From assembly GCA_015183035.1 (NCBI GenBank), contig JACZZP010000005.1:434001-498000 (forward strand): DNA of 64,000 bases. The letters run 5' to 3'. The DNA is from Meloidogyne chitwoodi (lineage: Eukaryota > Nematoda > Chromadorea > Rhabditida > Meloidogynidae). The position numbers were made by a program, and so were the translations under genes. The notes beneath the pieces are model-generated. The model saw only the letters and a list, made by a program, of their open reading frames with translations. It was not told the DNA's origin and searched no databases. Positions 55,967 to 64,000 of this stretch are shown here, one piece after another. Numbering within the stretch: the first letter of the stretch is position 1; the number at the start of each line of letters is the position of its first letter.

Positions 55967-57312
55967 ATATACTTTCTGTTTCTGTACCTTGTCCACGACC
56001 TCCTCGTCCACGACGACCTCCTTGTCCACGTCCTCTTCGTCCACGACCTCGTCCTTGACCTCCTTGTTGTTCATTTTGATTTATAATAAATTGTTCAATT
56101 TGTTGAAAAATAACTTGTTGATTTTGAACTGGAATAAGTTGATGAATTAGATTGAAAACGAATTGTTGATTTTGAACAGGAATAATTTGTTGAATATAAT
56201 GGAAAAAAAATTGTTGATTTTCATTTGTAAAAAATTGTTGAATATTATTCAAAATAGATTGTTGATTTTGAACTTGAATAAATTGTTGAATTTGATTTAA
56301 AACAAATTGTTGAATTATAAGTTGTTGATTATTATTCATATATTGTAAAAGGTTATATTGATCACAATAATTTACAAAAGTTTTAATTATATTCATAGCA
56401 GATATAATTATATTTTGCATGTGTTTATTTCTATCTCTTAGATCTTCAAAATTTGGCACATTTTCTGGATTAATGGCTAATTGTAACTGCTGTAATAAAA
56501 AAATAAAATTTGATAAAAATAGTATATTTAAAGAAATACAAGTATGTTTGATTAAAACTGATATAAAAATTGTTACCGTATCAGGTGATAAAGGAATCAT
56601 TTCATCTTCGATATATTCACATTTTTGATTTAATTTTGTAAGTGCATAAGTAAGCTTATCATATTGTCCTACAATACTGTGATTTTGATTTTCAAAAGGA
56701 GTTAGGCCTTGTATTATAGCTTAAATATTAAAAATAAAATTTGATGTAGTATAATCGACCATTATAATTTTAGTTTAGAGGGATAAGCTTGAAAAATATT
56801 TTTGACAGATTTAAGGAATACTAGTTCCGATTTTTTTTAAATTTTCAATATACCAAACAATTAAAAAAATATATTTTTTTTTAATTAAAATTATACCAAG
56901 ATCGGTTGGAGCAAATTCCGAATTATAAAAAGAATCCATAGCAGTTGACGAAAAATGATTCATTTGAAGCATCACAACAATATTAATTTGTTCTATCGGA
57001 TTTAATTGGAAAGCGATTAGATCATTAGGTAGTTCACCAGGATGTGGTAACTAAATTAATTAAATATTTTTTGACAAATTTGTTTTATTAAATTTTGAAT
57101 AATTAGTGAATTTAGAAGGTTATTTAATTTTTAATATAATTTTAAAAAATTTTAAATACTAAATTTATTAGAATTATTTAGTAAAAGTCTGGAAAAATTA
57201 AAATATTTTATTTTTTAAATAGTATTAATAAAAATAAAATAAAACATACTACATCTACTCCAAAACACAATGTAAATTGAATAAAAATTAGAAATAAATT
57301 TAATATTTTCAT
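55965..57312 (-). CDS. Family gene K: secreted, NQQ repeat and RGR-rich end
   Basis: Exons: 57250-57312, 56897-57050, 56577-56719, 55965-56489; 294 residues. Leader MKILNLFLIFIQFTLCFG followed by VDV. Exon 2 starts LPHPGELPND, exon 3 has AIIQGLTPFENQ and GQYDKLTYAL. Exon 4 starts QLQLAINPEN and has the core RNKHMQNIIISAM, then about five degenerate tandem units of roughly 16-18 residues built around QNQQ and IQQFI (for example VQNQQFVFNLIHQLI), then a dense Arg/Gly block (GRGRGRRGRGQGG) and GTETESI with the stop at the VESRY boundary. Intron 3 is short (87 bp). The repeats are at protein level more than at DNA level, so they are older than those of F. Confidence 0.72.
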
Positions 57313-57574
57313 TTTTATTTGAGTTTTATCAAACAAATTCAAAAGATATCTATAAAATTGTTATATTAAAATAGTGGAGATATTTAAGATACAAACACAA
57401 TGTTATTTTTTTGTATAAAAGAATTTTTGAGGAGACCCAATAATTAATAGAAAAACAAATATATCTCCTTTAAAACAAATAAGTCCTTTTATAAAAGAGA
57501 CTTTTCTTATGATCTATGAACTTTTTAAAGAAATAAAAAATAGAAACATTTAAATGAATAATTCTTCCCAATTT

Positions 57575-57880
57575 ACAGGCCTTTTTAAATGACTTTAGAT
57601 ACGCGCGCTTCTTAAAAATCGTAGTTAACTTTTTATCACTATCAAGCAGTTTATTTTTTTTAATTCGATTAATTAATTTTATTTTTCTCTAATCTACCTT
57701 TAAAATATTCTTAAATAACTCGAGTGTACGTTCCCGTTAGAAATTTTGAAATCATAAGACATTAAAAAACATTAGAGGCGAGCTTGATTTCCTGCGTTTA
57801 TGGATTTTATTGTCTGATGTTTTATTTAATTTTTAAATTAAATAATTCTGACAAGGGTCATATTGGCGCAGTAATATAAT
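57575..57880 (-). promoter_or_regulatory. Upstream module of copy K
   Basis: Landmarks: 'gatacgcgcgcttcttaaa' (57598), 'gtacgttcccgttagaaat', 'aggcgagcttgatttcctgc' and 'aataattctgacaagggtca' followed by 'tattggcgcagta' (57860). Confidence 0.45.
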
Positions 57881-59502
57881 ATAAGGCATGGAAATTTTAA
57901 ATTGGAATATGATTATAATAACACAAAAAGGAATGGTCAATGTGTATAACAGAAATTCTAGTAAAAAGCTTAAAATATATGTGACCATTTACATATAACA
58001 ATCACTATTCCATTATTAATAATTTTTTAAAATTTAAATAGTTATTTTTTCAGAAATTTCAAAATATTTTTAAAAACAAATTATTTGAAATTTTTAAATA
58101 AAAATAATAATGAGAATGCGCCGAAAAAGTAATATTTTATTCTTGGCCAATTTCTACTTCCTCTTAATAATCAGGTTGTCGTACGTTAGAGAAAGAAGAA
58201 TTTCTAAAAAATAAAAATCAATAAGTAAAAATTTAAAATAATGGCTAAAAATTAGAAAAATATATTTTAAAATTGATTGGGTCTAATTAAAACAAGTTTT
58301 TTTATTTTTAACAAAATAATTTCCAATTTTTATCAACCTGCGATCTCATTGCTGTGCCGAGATACATGTCCCTGAAACCTTAAATTTTTAAATAAATTTC
58401 AATACATATCAATGTTCTACGGTTTTGGCCATAAATACTTTTGCATCAACAAAATTAGGAATACTTTTATTATTAAAAGCATAACTTTATTAATTATGAA
58501 TATTTTTGTAAAAATATATACTCATTTTAAAGCTTACACTATAAACTAAATAAAATAAAAATAAATTGATAGGACTTGGAAAGAATGTTCTTACCTTTGG
58601 TTATATACTTTTGCACCAACATACATATCAGGGATGCATATCGTCGGTAAAATGCGAAACGATATATGATACGATATAAAATCCGAAAAATACGATACAA
58701 AATCACCACAAAAATACGATAAAATACGATACCGATATACGATACGATATGCATCCCTGATACATATATATTTAAACATTCCTGTTGTAACCTAAGTGTC
58801 TTCGAGAGGTTAGCCGACATTTGCGGACCGACTTTTGCGGACCGGAACAATTAAAAAAAAATAAATTAAAAAATAAAAGGAAAATTATTATATTATTTTT
58901 AATTCATTTAATTTTTTTAATTAATTTAAAAATGTTCCCATTCATCAAATCTATTGCTTGAAAGTCGATATTGTAGGGCATACAAATGTTGTAAAATTTG
59001 TTCATTTGTCTGGACTGGGATCTAATCAAATGCAATTAATTTTTTATTTTTGATCGTTTTGTCTATAAATTCTGGAAATAAAGTTTCCTCTAAATATTAA
59101 ATAAATAATATAGAATTATTGTTTAAAAAAAAAATTTTTTTATCAGAAAATGAAAAATAAATGATTAGAAAGTTCTATTAAATTTTTAAAATTTCAAGTG
59201 TTTTTGTTGTTTCACAAAAGTAATAATTCTAGAATGAGAATAAAAAAATTAAACATATAATAAAATCCAATTACATTAATTTAGTAGTAAATTAATGTAA
59301 AGTTTAGTTTTAAAGAGTTTGTTCTACTCAAAAAAGATTTATAAAAATAGTAAAAAAATAAAATATAAAAAACAAGAAAAGATTTCCTTTTTAATGTTCT
59401 TCCATCCAACATAAATTTTTCTTGCATTTTCTTCAATGATGACCTCCTTTGTATTAAAAATAAAACAATTATTTTATAAAAACTCTTATTAAAAATAAAG
59501 TT
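57881..59502. other. Intergenic between copies K and L
   Basis: No gene. Distal block 'gaatgcgccgaaaaag' at 58112. 58815-58845 has 'tttgcggaccgacttttgcg', a motif related to the terminal units of the element at 22879-23621. One MITE is listed separately. Confidence 0.35.
58629..58759. mobile_element. hAT-type MITE with perfect 8-bp duplication
   Basis: Ends CAGGGATGCATATCGTC and CGATATGCATCCCTG. ATACATAT is duplicated exactly at 58621-58628 and 58760-58767. Interior of 'aatacgatac' units; same family as 47633-47781. Confidence 0.85.
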
Positions 59503-59861
59503 TAATTTCGTTATTGTTTTATATGAGTGGTGGTCTTTTATAGACACCTTAAACGGTCTAATCAAGAGACTATATAAGCACCAGTAAATAACCAGTCCAG
59601 ATCCCAACTTCAACCGACAACACTTCAACCCATTTCTCTACTTCATCTTCATTGCCTTTACCTGTCATAAACTGTTTGCTCTGAACGTCGACTCTTCATT
59701 ATCTCGGACACAACTGTTACTCTTAAGTAGGACACTTAAGATACAACAGTTATAAAAGCAATAAAAGTGGTGGCCATATAAGGAATGTTACTACACCCAT
59801 AGAGTGAAATAGGCGGATAAATGTCTCAATATCAGCATGTCATTATAACGAGATTCAACTA
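59503..59861. mobile_element. VESRY element of copy L, split by a solo LTR
   Basis: The left end 'agtttaatttcgttat' stops at 59514, where the LTR begins. The element resumes at 59749 ('gttataaaagcaataaaag') and ends 'ttataacgagattcaacta' near 59860. The far terminus provides the TAG stop of gene L. Confidence 0.62.
59515..59748 (+). mobile_element. Solo LTR of the retrotransposon family
   Basis: 234 bp, starts TGTTTTATATGAG and ends GATACAACA; aligns along its length with the LTRs at 37187 and 39684 with scattered changes. GTTAT is duplicated at 59510-59514 and 59749-59753. Older than the full element, formed by recombination between two LTRs. Confidence 0.88.
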
Positions 59862-61076
59862 ACTTTCTGTTTCTGTACCTGGTCCCCAATTTGCTTGTTC
59901 GTGAAATCCTTGTTCTGGTCCTCCTTGTCCGTGACTCTGTCCTCCTTGTTGTTGTTCTGCAATAAATTGTTTAATTTTATATAAAATAAACTGTTGATTT
60001 TGAAATAAAATAAATTGTTGGTTTTGACTTAAATCTCCTTGATTGAGAGGAACTTGTTGATTTTGTAATACTTGAATTTTATTTTTAATATGTTTTTGAT
60101 ATTCATTTAAAATAGCTTGTTGATTTTGATTTAAATTATCTATTTGATTATCATAATTGATAAAATATTTAATTAAATCCATAGCTGAGATAATTATATT
60201 TTGCATGAGTACATTTTTAATTTTTAGATCTCTATAGTTGGGAATGTTGATTAAATTTGATATCTGTAATAAAGAAATAAAATTTGAATAAAATATTATA
60301 GGAATATCAATCACATTGGGAATTTTGGAACTTTCCGATAACTGATCACGGTATTGTTTTTTGGTTTTAGTAGATCTCTATTTTAATAAAACAAATATAA
60401 AATTACCTTATTAGGGTGTGAGTGTAATTTAATCATTCTTTCGATCCATTCATATTTATGCTTTAAATTTTCAAGTGCATTAGAAAACTCAAAATATTGT
60501 CCTACAATATTGATTGTATGAACAGTTAGGCCTTGTATTATAGCTAAAATATTAAAAATAAAATCTGATTTTGTATGACAATTTTAAATTTAATTAAAGG
60601 GAGATAAGCTTAAAAAAAAATTTTTTTAGTTTGGAGGAATAATTTGTTCGATTTTTTAAATTAAAAAAATTTGTTTTGATAGTCCAATATACCTCTATCT
60701 TTCAGAGGTGTAGAAAGCAAATTATAATTAAACAAATTTGTTGAAAATCGATTCATTTTATGCATTACAACAATATTCAATGCTGGTATCGGATTTAATT
60801 GGTTAATATTTAAATTATTATCAAAATGTTCTAGTTCACCAGGATGTGGTAACTAAATTAATTAAATATGTATATTTTTGACAAAATTTGTTTTATTAAA
60901 TTTTGAATAATTAGTGAATTTAGAGGGTTATATAACTTTTAATGGTGATATTCTGGAAAAATTAAAAGATTTTATTTTTTCAATTTTACTAATAAAAAAT
61001 AAAGGAAACATACTAATTCTGTTCCAAAGCACAATGCAAATTGAATAAAAATTAAAAATAAATTTAATATTTTCAT
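59859..61076 (-). CDS. Family gene L: secreted, Gln-rich then Gly/Gln end
   Basis: Exons: 61014-61076, 60693-60852, 60407-60543, 59859-60263; 254 residues. Closest to copy B in exons 2 and 3 (LEHFDNNLNINQ; HSHPN before intron 3). Leader ends ALCFGTEL. Exon 4 has a variant core (NVLMQNIIISAM), Asn/Gln repeats (LNQNQQAILNEYQK, QNQQFILFQNQQFILYKI) and a Gly/Gln end close to copy C (QSHGQGGPEQGFHEQ), finishing PGTETES with TAG at the VESRY edge. The end thus looks like a mixture of B-type front and C-type back. The Maverick inserted about 20 bp upstream of the start codon removes the normal promoter, so expression is doubtful. Confidence 0.7.
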
Positions 61077-61116
61077 TTTTATTTGAATTGAGCTTTAGTA
61101 GTCATCACACGCTCAA

Positions 61117-61170
61117 TGTCGCGGATAAAAAGCCGCGACATTGCTGCTGCTCTTTTTCTCAAAGAGCAGC
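61117..61170. other. Paired stem-loops near the Maverick terminus
   Basis: Two perfect short hairpins follow each other: 'tgtcgcgg' with 'ccgcgaca', and 'gctgctcttt' with 'aaagagcagc'. They lie within 80 bases of the presumed end and may be part of the terminal repeat; function unknown. Confidence 0.5.
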
Positions 61171-61379
61171 CTTTTCTATCTCTGACCTATGCATCACTCT
61201 TTTCTTTCTCATCTCTCTCTTTTGCTCTTCTAAGTCAATGGCTGGAGAGGAGGTAAACTGCTCTTGTTTTTTGTACTTATGCAAAAGAGCATAGTAGTAA
61301 AATATGAACTTCTTACCTTTTGAAAATTGTTTATTGTTATTTTTATTAATTTTATTTTTAGTAGGAGGAGTTTATTTTA

Positions 61380-61449
61380 ACCCCGAGAGCAGGAGGTAAG
61401 AGTATTTAAGGAGAATAGATTTTTTCATTTCTCAATCATTTTAATAAAA
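61380..61449 (+). promoter_or_regulatory. Probable promoter of the first Maverick frame
   Basis: A TATA-like 'gtatttaagg' around 61402-61411 lies about 40 bases before the start codon at 61450, after a GC-richer 'ccccgagagcaggagg' stretch. Inference from position only. Confidence 0.3.
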
Positions 61450-62109
61450 ATGCAACATAAAACTTTAAATTCCCAAGTCTTACCTCAAGTAGAAATTTCT
61501 CTCTCATCTAGTGGTATTACTCTCTCAAGCACGCGGTTTACAACTTCACGTTTTGTCCCATATGATCAAACAGGAAAATGTCGAAGATGCAAAGGTACGG
61601 AAGTTGAAATTGATTTCGTAATTACAAAAGATGGTGTAACTCTTTGGTGTACTCGTCTTACTGAAAAACGTTTTGTGCCATTTGATTGGACTTATGAATT
61701 GCCTGGTTATTGTTTCTTTAAAATTAAAAATAGAGGAAGAGTGCTCAATATACCCTATGGATCATCCACTCAGAATTTAAAAACTAGAAAAAGGAAGAGC
61801 GAAGAGTTACCTTCTCCTCCTCGATGTGTAGAGGTAAATTCTCCTCCTTTACTTTCTCCTCCCTTACTTACTCCTCCCTCTGCTCCTCTTTTACCAACTC
61901 CTCCGCCTCCTACATCTCCGCGTCCACTTACACCTCCGGAGCAAGTACCATTTGACAAAGAGCTCCAAGAATTTTACGATACGTTGATGGCTTCTACTAC
62001 AGGGCTCCCGTCTTCAAAAGATAAAGGAGAGAAACAAACAGAGGTCAAGTCAGAAATTGAAATAAAAGAGGAGATTAAAGATGATACTATAGAAAATATT
62101 CCTATATAA
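61450..62109 (+). CDS. Maverick protein of unknown role, proline-rich (219 residues)
   Basis: The N-terminal half contains two similar segments (GITLSSTRFTTSRFVPYD and GVTLWCTRLTEKRFVPFD, residues about 20-80) with a CRRCKG motif between them, so a tandem small domain is likely, perhaps metal-binding through its Cys residues. A basic stretch (KTRKRKSEE) follows, then a long Pro/Ser/Thr-rich linker with repeated PPLL and TPP motifs (residues about 125-165) and an acidic Lys/Glu tail (KSEIEIKEEIKDD). The gene is the first of the cluster on this strand. Not recognised as a known Polinton core protein; a regulatory or structural role is possible. Confidence 0.62.
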   Translation: MQHKTLNSQVLPQVEISLSSSGITLSSTRFTTSRFVPYDQTGKCRRCKGTEVEIDFVITKDGVTLWCTRLTEKRFVPFDWTYELPGYCFFKIKNRGRVLNIPYGSSTQNLKTRKRKSEELPSPPRCVEVNSPPLLSPPLLTPPSAPLLPTPPPPTSPRPLTPPEQVPFDKELQEFYDTLMASTTGLPSSKDKGEKQTEVKSEIEIKEEIKDDTIENIPI

Positions 62110-62143
62110 ACACATTCATTTTTATTAATTTTTTAAGTTAATT

Positions 62144-62800
62144 ATGGAATCACAAACATTTGCTAATAAAGATTTAAAATTAAAATTACCTTTTGGTATG
62201 ATTTTGTCAGGTCCAAGTTCTAGTGGGAAGAGCTCATTCTTGTTAAAATTTATTGCAGACTCCCAAGATTTAATTGAACCTAAACCTAAAAGCATACTTT
62301 ATTGTTTTGGAGAAATGAGTAATAATATTCCAATCCTTCAAAAATCGGGAGTTAATGTTTATGCAGGAGTACCATCTGAAGAGTTAATTAAAAAATTTCC
62401 AAAGCCTTTACTATTAATTCTTGATGATTTACTCCTCTCCATAGATGAGAAATATCTTTCTGAGCTATTTACTAAAAAATCTCATCATCAGAATTTTTCA
62501 ATTGTTTTTGTCACACAAAACTTGTTCGATAAAAAAATTAAAGTTGCGCGTCAAAATGCTCAATATCTTGTACTCATGCGTTCTCCAAATTCTGCTCTTT
62601 CTATTCGAAATATCGGAGTACAATTATTTCCTCGTCAACTAGATTATTTTCTAGATGCATATAAACAAGCAACTAAGCTACCTTATGGGTATCTCCTTAT
62701 AGATTTACATGCCTCCTCAGAACCAAATTTAAGGCTAAGGACCAACATATTTAAGGAAGACGAGGAGAAAATAATTTTCATGTCAAAAAATAATGGTTAG
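62144..62800 (+). CDS. Maverick packaging ATPase (A32/FtsK-HerA type)
   Basis: 218 residues. Walker A is GPSSSGKSS at about residues 23-31, after a hydrophobic strand (FGMILS). Walker B is LLLILDDLL near residue 87-95, followed by the FVTQNLF motif near residue 122 that carries the conserved Gln/Asn typical of A32-like ATPases. The length of about 220 residues is normal for Polinton ATPases. The enzyme class pumps the genome into a capsid. It is intact, with no stop or frame change, and the next gene overlaps its last eight bases, suggesting coupled or very tight arrangement. Confidence 0.85.
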   Translation: MESQTFANKDLKLKLPFGMILSGPSSSGKSSFLLKFIADSQDLIEPKPKSILYCFGEMSNNIPILQKSGVNVYAGVPSEELIKKFPKPLLLILDDLLLSIDEKYLSELFTKKSHHQNFSIVFVTQNLFDKKIKVARQNAQYLVLMRSPNSALSIRNIGVQLFPRQLDYFLDAYKQATKLPYGYLLIDLHASSEPNLRLRTNIFKEDEEKIIFMSKNNG

Positions 62801-63134
62801 TCAATTGGTTTGCGAAAATAAAGAGTTTTTACGTTTGTTATCTCATACAAAATCAGATGGAAGAATCAGACGACTATTAAGACATGCAAATATAGATCAA
62901 CTGCTTGCAATTTCTGAAATTTGTTTAAATATTGTAAAATCTCGTTTTAAACTTACAACCCGTCAAAAAAATCGTTTAGTACCTCATGTCGAATTTATTC
63001 GCCAAATGAGTCGTGCAAGGAGTGAGAGAGGAGCAAGAAAAGTTTTAAGACAAAAAGGAGGAGGAGCAGGTGCTGGTGTTTTTGCAGCTCTTCTTACACC
63101 TATTCTTATAGAATTGGCACGCTCCATGATGTAA
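62793..63134 (+). CDS. Maverick small basic protein (pX-like candidate)
   Basis: 113 residues starting eight bases before the end of the ATPase gene. It is rich in Arg/Lys (GRIRRLLRHA, KSRFKLTTRQKNRL, RQMSRARSERGARKVLRQ), then a Gly-rich turn (KGGGAGAG) and a C-terminal hydrophobic segment (VFAALLTPILIELARSMM). A basic protein with a Gly-rich hinge and hydrophobic tail is found at this position in many Polintons and adintoviruses and has been compared with adenovirus pX-type core or membrane-active proteins. That comparison is by architecture, not proven here. Confidence 0.65.
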   Translation: MVSQLVCENKEFLRLLSHTKSDGRIRRLLRHANIDQLLAISEICLNIVKSRFKLTTRQKNRLVPHVEFIRQMSRARSERGARKVLRQKGGGAGAGVFAALLTPILIELARSMM

Positions 63135-63190
63135 ATAATATCATATAAAAGCTTAAATATTACATTTAAAAATTCATAAAAATTTTTTTA

Positions 63191-64000
63191 ATGGCAAATA
63201 AATTTATCCTTGTTCCCGAAGAAATTTATAAAGGACTCACTTCACCTAATATTAGTGATCCAAATTTAGAGTTTGCAAAAAGAGAGGTTGAGAAAGCAAA
63301 GAGGAAAAAAGAGCATCTTTCTAATAAAAATATTAATTACAATCAAGAACTAAGACGTTACTTACAATTGAGAAATGAGAGTGAAAATAAACCTGTCAAG
63401 GTCCAAATGGTAGCTAATCCACGAGGAACTATTATGAATACAGAAATTACCCGTCCAACCTCAAACATTGTTGATGATAATGATGATTTATGGATGAGTG
63501 ATGATATTTCCTTCTCCTCATATCCCAGAGAACCTCCAACCCATGCATATAATTTAGTTCCATCTCTCTCTCAATACTCTTCTCCTCTTCCTACAACTAG
63601 TAGAAATATATTTGCACCACCTTCAGTTCCACGTCAAGTATCTAAAAGAAAAAAACAAAATAAAGGAACGAATGGAAAAAGAATAAAAACATCTAAAACC
63701 CCCGATTTGAAAAAGAAAAAACAAATTAAAAGAGTCCTAAAAAAAGAACCATCCTCTATAATTGAAGAAGCACAAAATATTCCTTTAAGCGCTCCTCCTC
63801 CTACTGCTCCTCCTCCTCCCATACAACGTAAATCAATTAAGAGATATCAAGAGGAGGCTGAAGCTGAAAGTTCTAAGAGAAGAAACGTTTTAGATAAAAA
63901 TATAGAGCCTGAAGATGAGCAACAAGACTTACCTTTGACACAACAACAACAACGTGACCGAATTCAAAAGAAAAAAGATTTTCTAAAGAGAAAGGAAAAA
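63191..64000 (+). CDS. Maverick basic protein, 3' end outside window
   Basis: Open from ATG at 63191 to the window end (270 codons). It starts MANKFILVPEEIYKGLTSP, with DPNLEFAKREVEKAKRKKEH and NYNQELRRYLQLRNE in the first 70 residues. A protein beginning with a 'LVPEEIYxGL...DPNL' helix and 'YNQELRRYL' is typical next to the capsid genes of metazoan Mavericks. The rest is low complexity: Pro/Ser stretches, several Lys/Arg clusters that look like nuclear signals (KRKKQNKGTNGKRIKTSK), a PPPTAPPPP run and a Gln run. Likely an internal capsid-associated protein; role inferred. Confidence 0.7.
   Translation, partial: MANKFILVPEEIYKGLTSPNISDPNLEFAKREVEKAKRKKEHLSNKNINYNQELRRYLQLRNESENKPVKVQMVANPRGTIMNTEITRPTSNIVDDNDDLWMSDDISFSSYPREPPTHAYNLVPSLSQYSSPLPTTSRNIFAPPSVPRQVSKRKKQNKGTNGKRIKTSKTPDLKKKKQIKRVLKKEPSSIIEEAQNIPLSAPPPTAPPPPIQRKSIKRYQEEAEAESSKRRNVLDKNIEPEDEQQDLPLTQQQQRDRIQKKKDFLKRKEK

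Larger units (their letters stand above)
61096..64000 (+). mobile_element. Left end of a Maverick/Polinton (continues beyond the window)
   Basis: Family sequence breaks off at 'gaattgagcttt' and a new sequence of higher GC starts 'agtagtcatcacacgc'. Polinton ends typically start with AG, which agrees. It carries at least four frames on one strand with almost no gaps: a proline-rich protein, an A32/FtsK-type packaging ATPase, a small basic hydrophobic-tailed protein and a basic proline-rich protein. That set is typical of the morphogenesis cluster of metazoan Mavericks and adintoviruses. The other end, polymerase and integrase lie outside, so completeness cannot be judged. Confidence 0.82.

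Overview
The window is an AT-rich eukaryotic (nematode-type) chromosome segment. Short introns ending in TTTAG or TTACAG, a Lifeguard/TMBIM gene with small exons, a gypsy-like LTR element, mariner, hAT and Merlin remnants and the left end of a Maverick/Polinton all fit a nematode. Extreme AT content plus a tandem family of small secreted proteins makes a Meloidogyne-like plant parasite my best guess. That is inference; no marker gene settles the species.

Layout: 0-8 kb holds a TMBIM gene between two copies of a very small secreted-peptide gene. From 3.7 to 61.1 kb runs the main content: at least 12 paralogous genes (called A to L here), 11 on the minus strand and one (H) inverted. Each has a 21-24 residue first exon coding an almost invariant signal peptide (MKILNLFLIFIQFALCYG), then two short variable exons, then an exon with a conserved core (RNIKMQNIIITAM type), then a C-terminal domain that differs in almost every copy: Gly/Tyr-rich, RGG-rich, NQQ-rich, His/Gly-rich, charged coiled coil, or a very large 9-residue repeat. 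Intron phases (0, 1, 0 and, when present, 1) are constant. Copy F carries about 175 tandem 27-bp units (26.95-31.69 kb) in one exon.

A small inverted-repeat element (here the VESRY element, because one terminus is translated as VESRYND) sits at the 3' end of essentially every copy and supplies the C-terminal residues and/or the stop codon. A conserved module of about 300 bp lies 280-590 bp upstream of most copies. Orphan modules at 17.2-17.6, 43.8-44.1 and 48.2-48.3 kb mark lost or rearranged copies.

The array is heavily invaded. A young LTR retrotransposon with two 238-bp LTRs that look identical sits in the VESRY element of copy G, and a solo LTR of the same family sits in that of copy L. 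Several hAT-type MITEs have 8-bp duplications; there is also a Merlin remnant, a mariner with perfect 26-bp termini, two large fold-back elements and a tandem tRNA-derived repeat. A Maverick/Polinton begins about 20 bp upstream of the start codon of copy L and runs off the window. It carries a proline-rich protein, a packaging ATPase, a small basic pX-like protein and a partial structural-type protein.

The main discovery candidate is the array itself: a constant secretion leader joined to a fast-diversifying repeat domain and a transposon-derived tail. It resembles in logic, not in visible sequence, the hypervariable effectors described from cyst nematodes. Exon coordinates were derived by hand from splice signals, reading frame and comparison between paralogues; errors of a base or two are possible.
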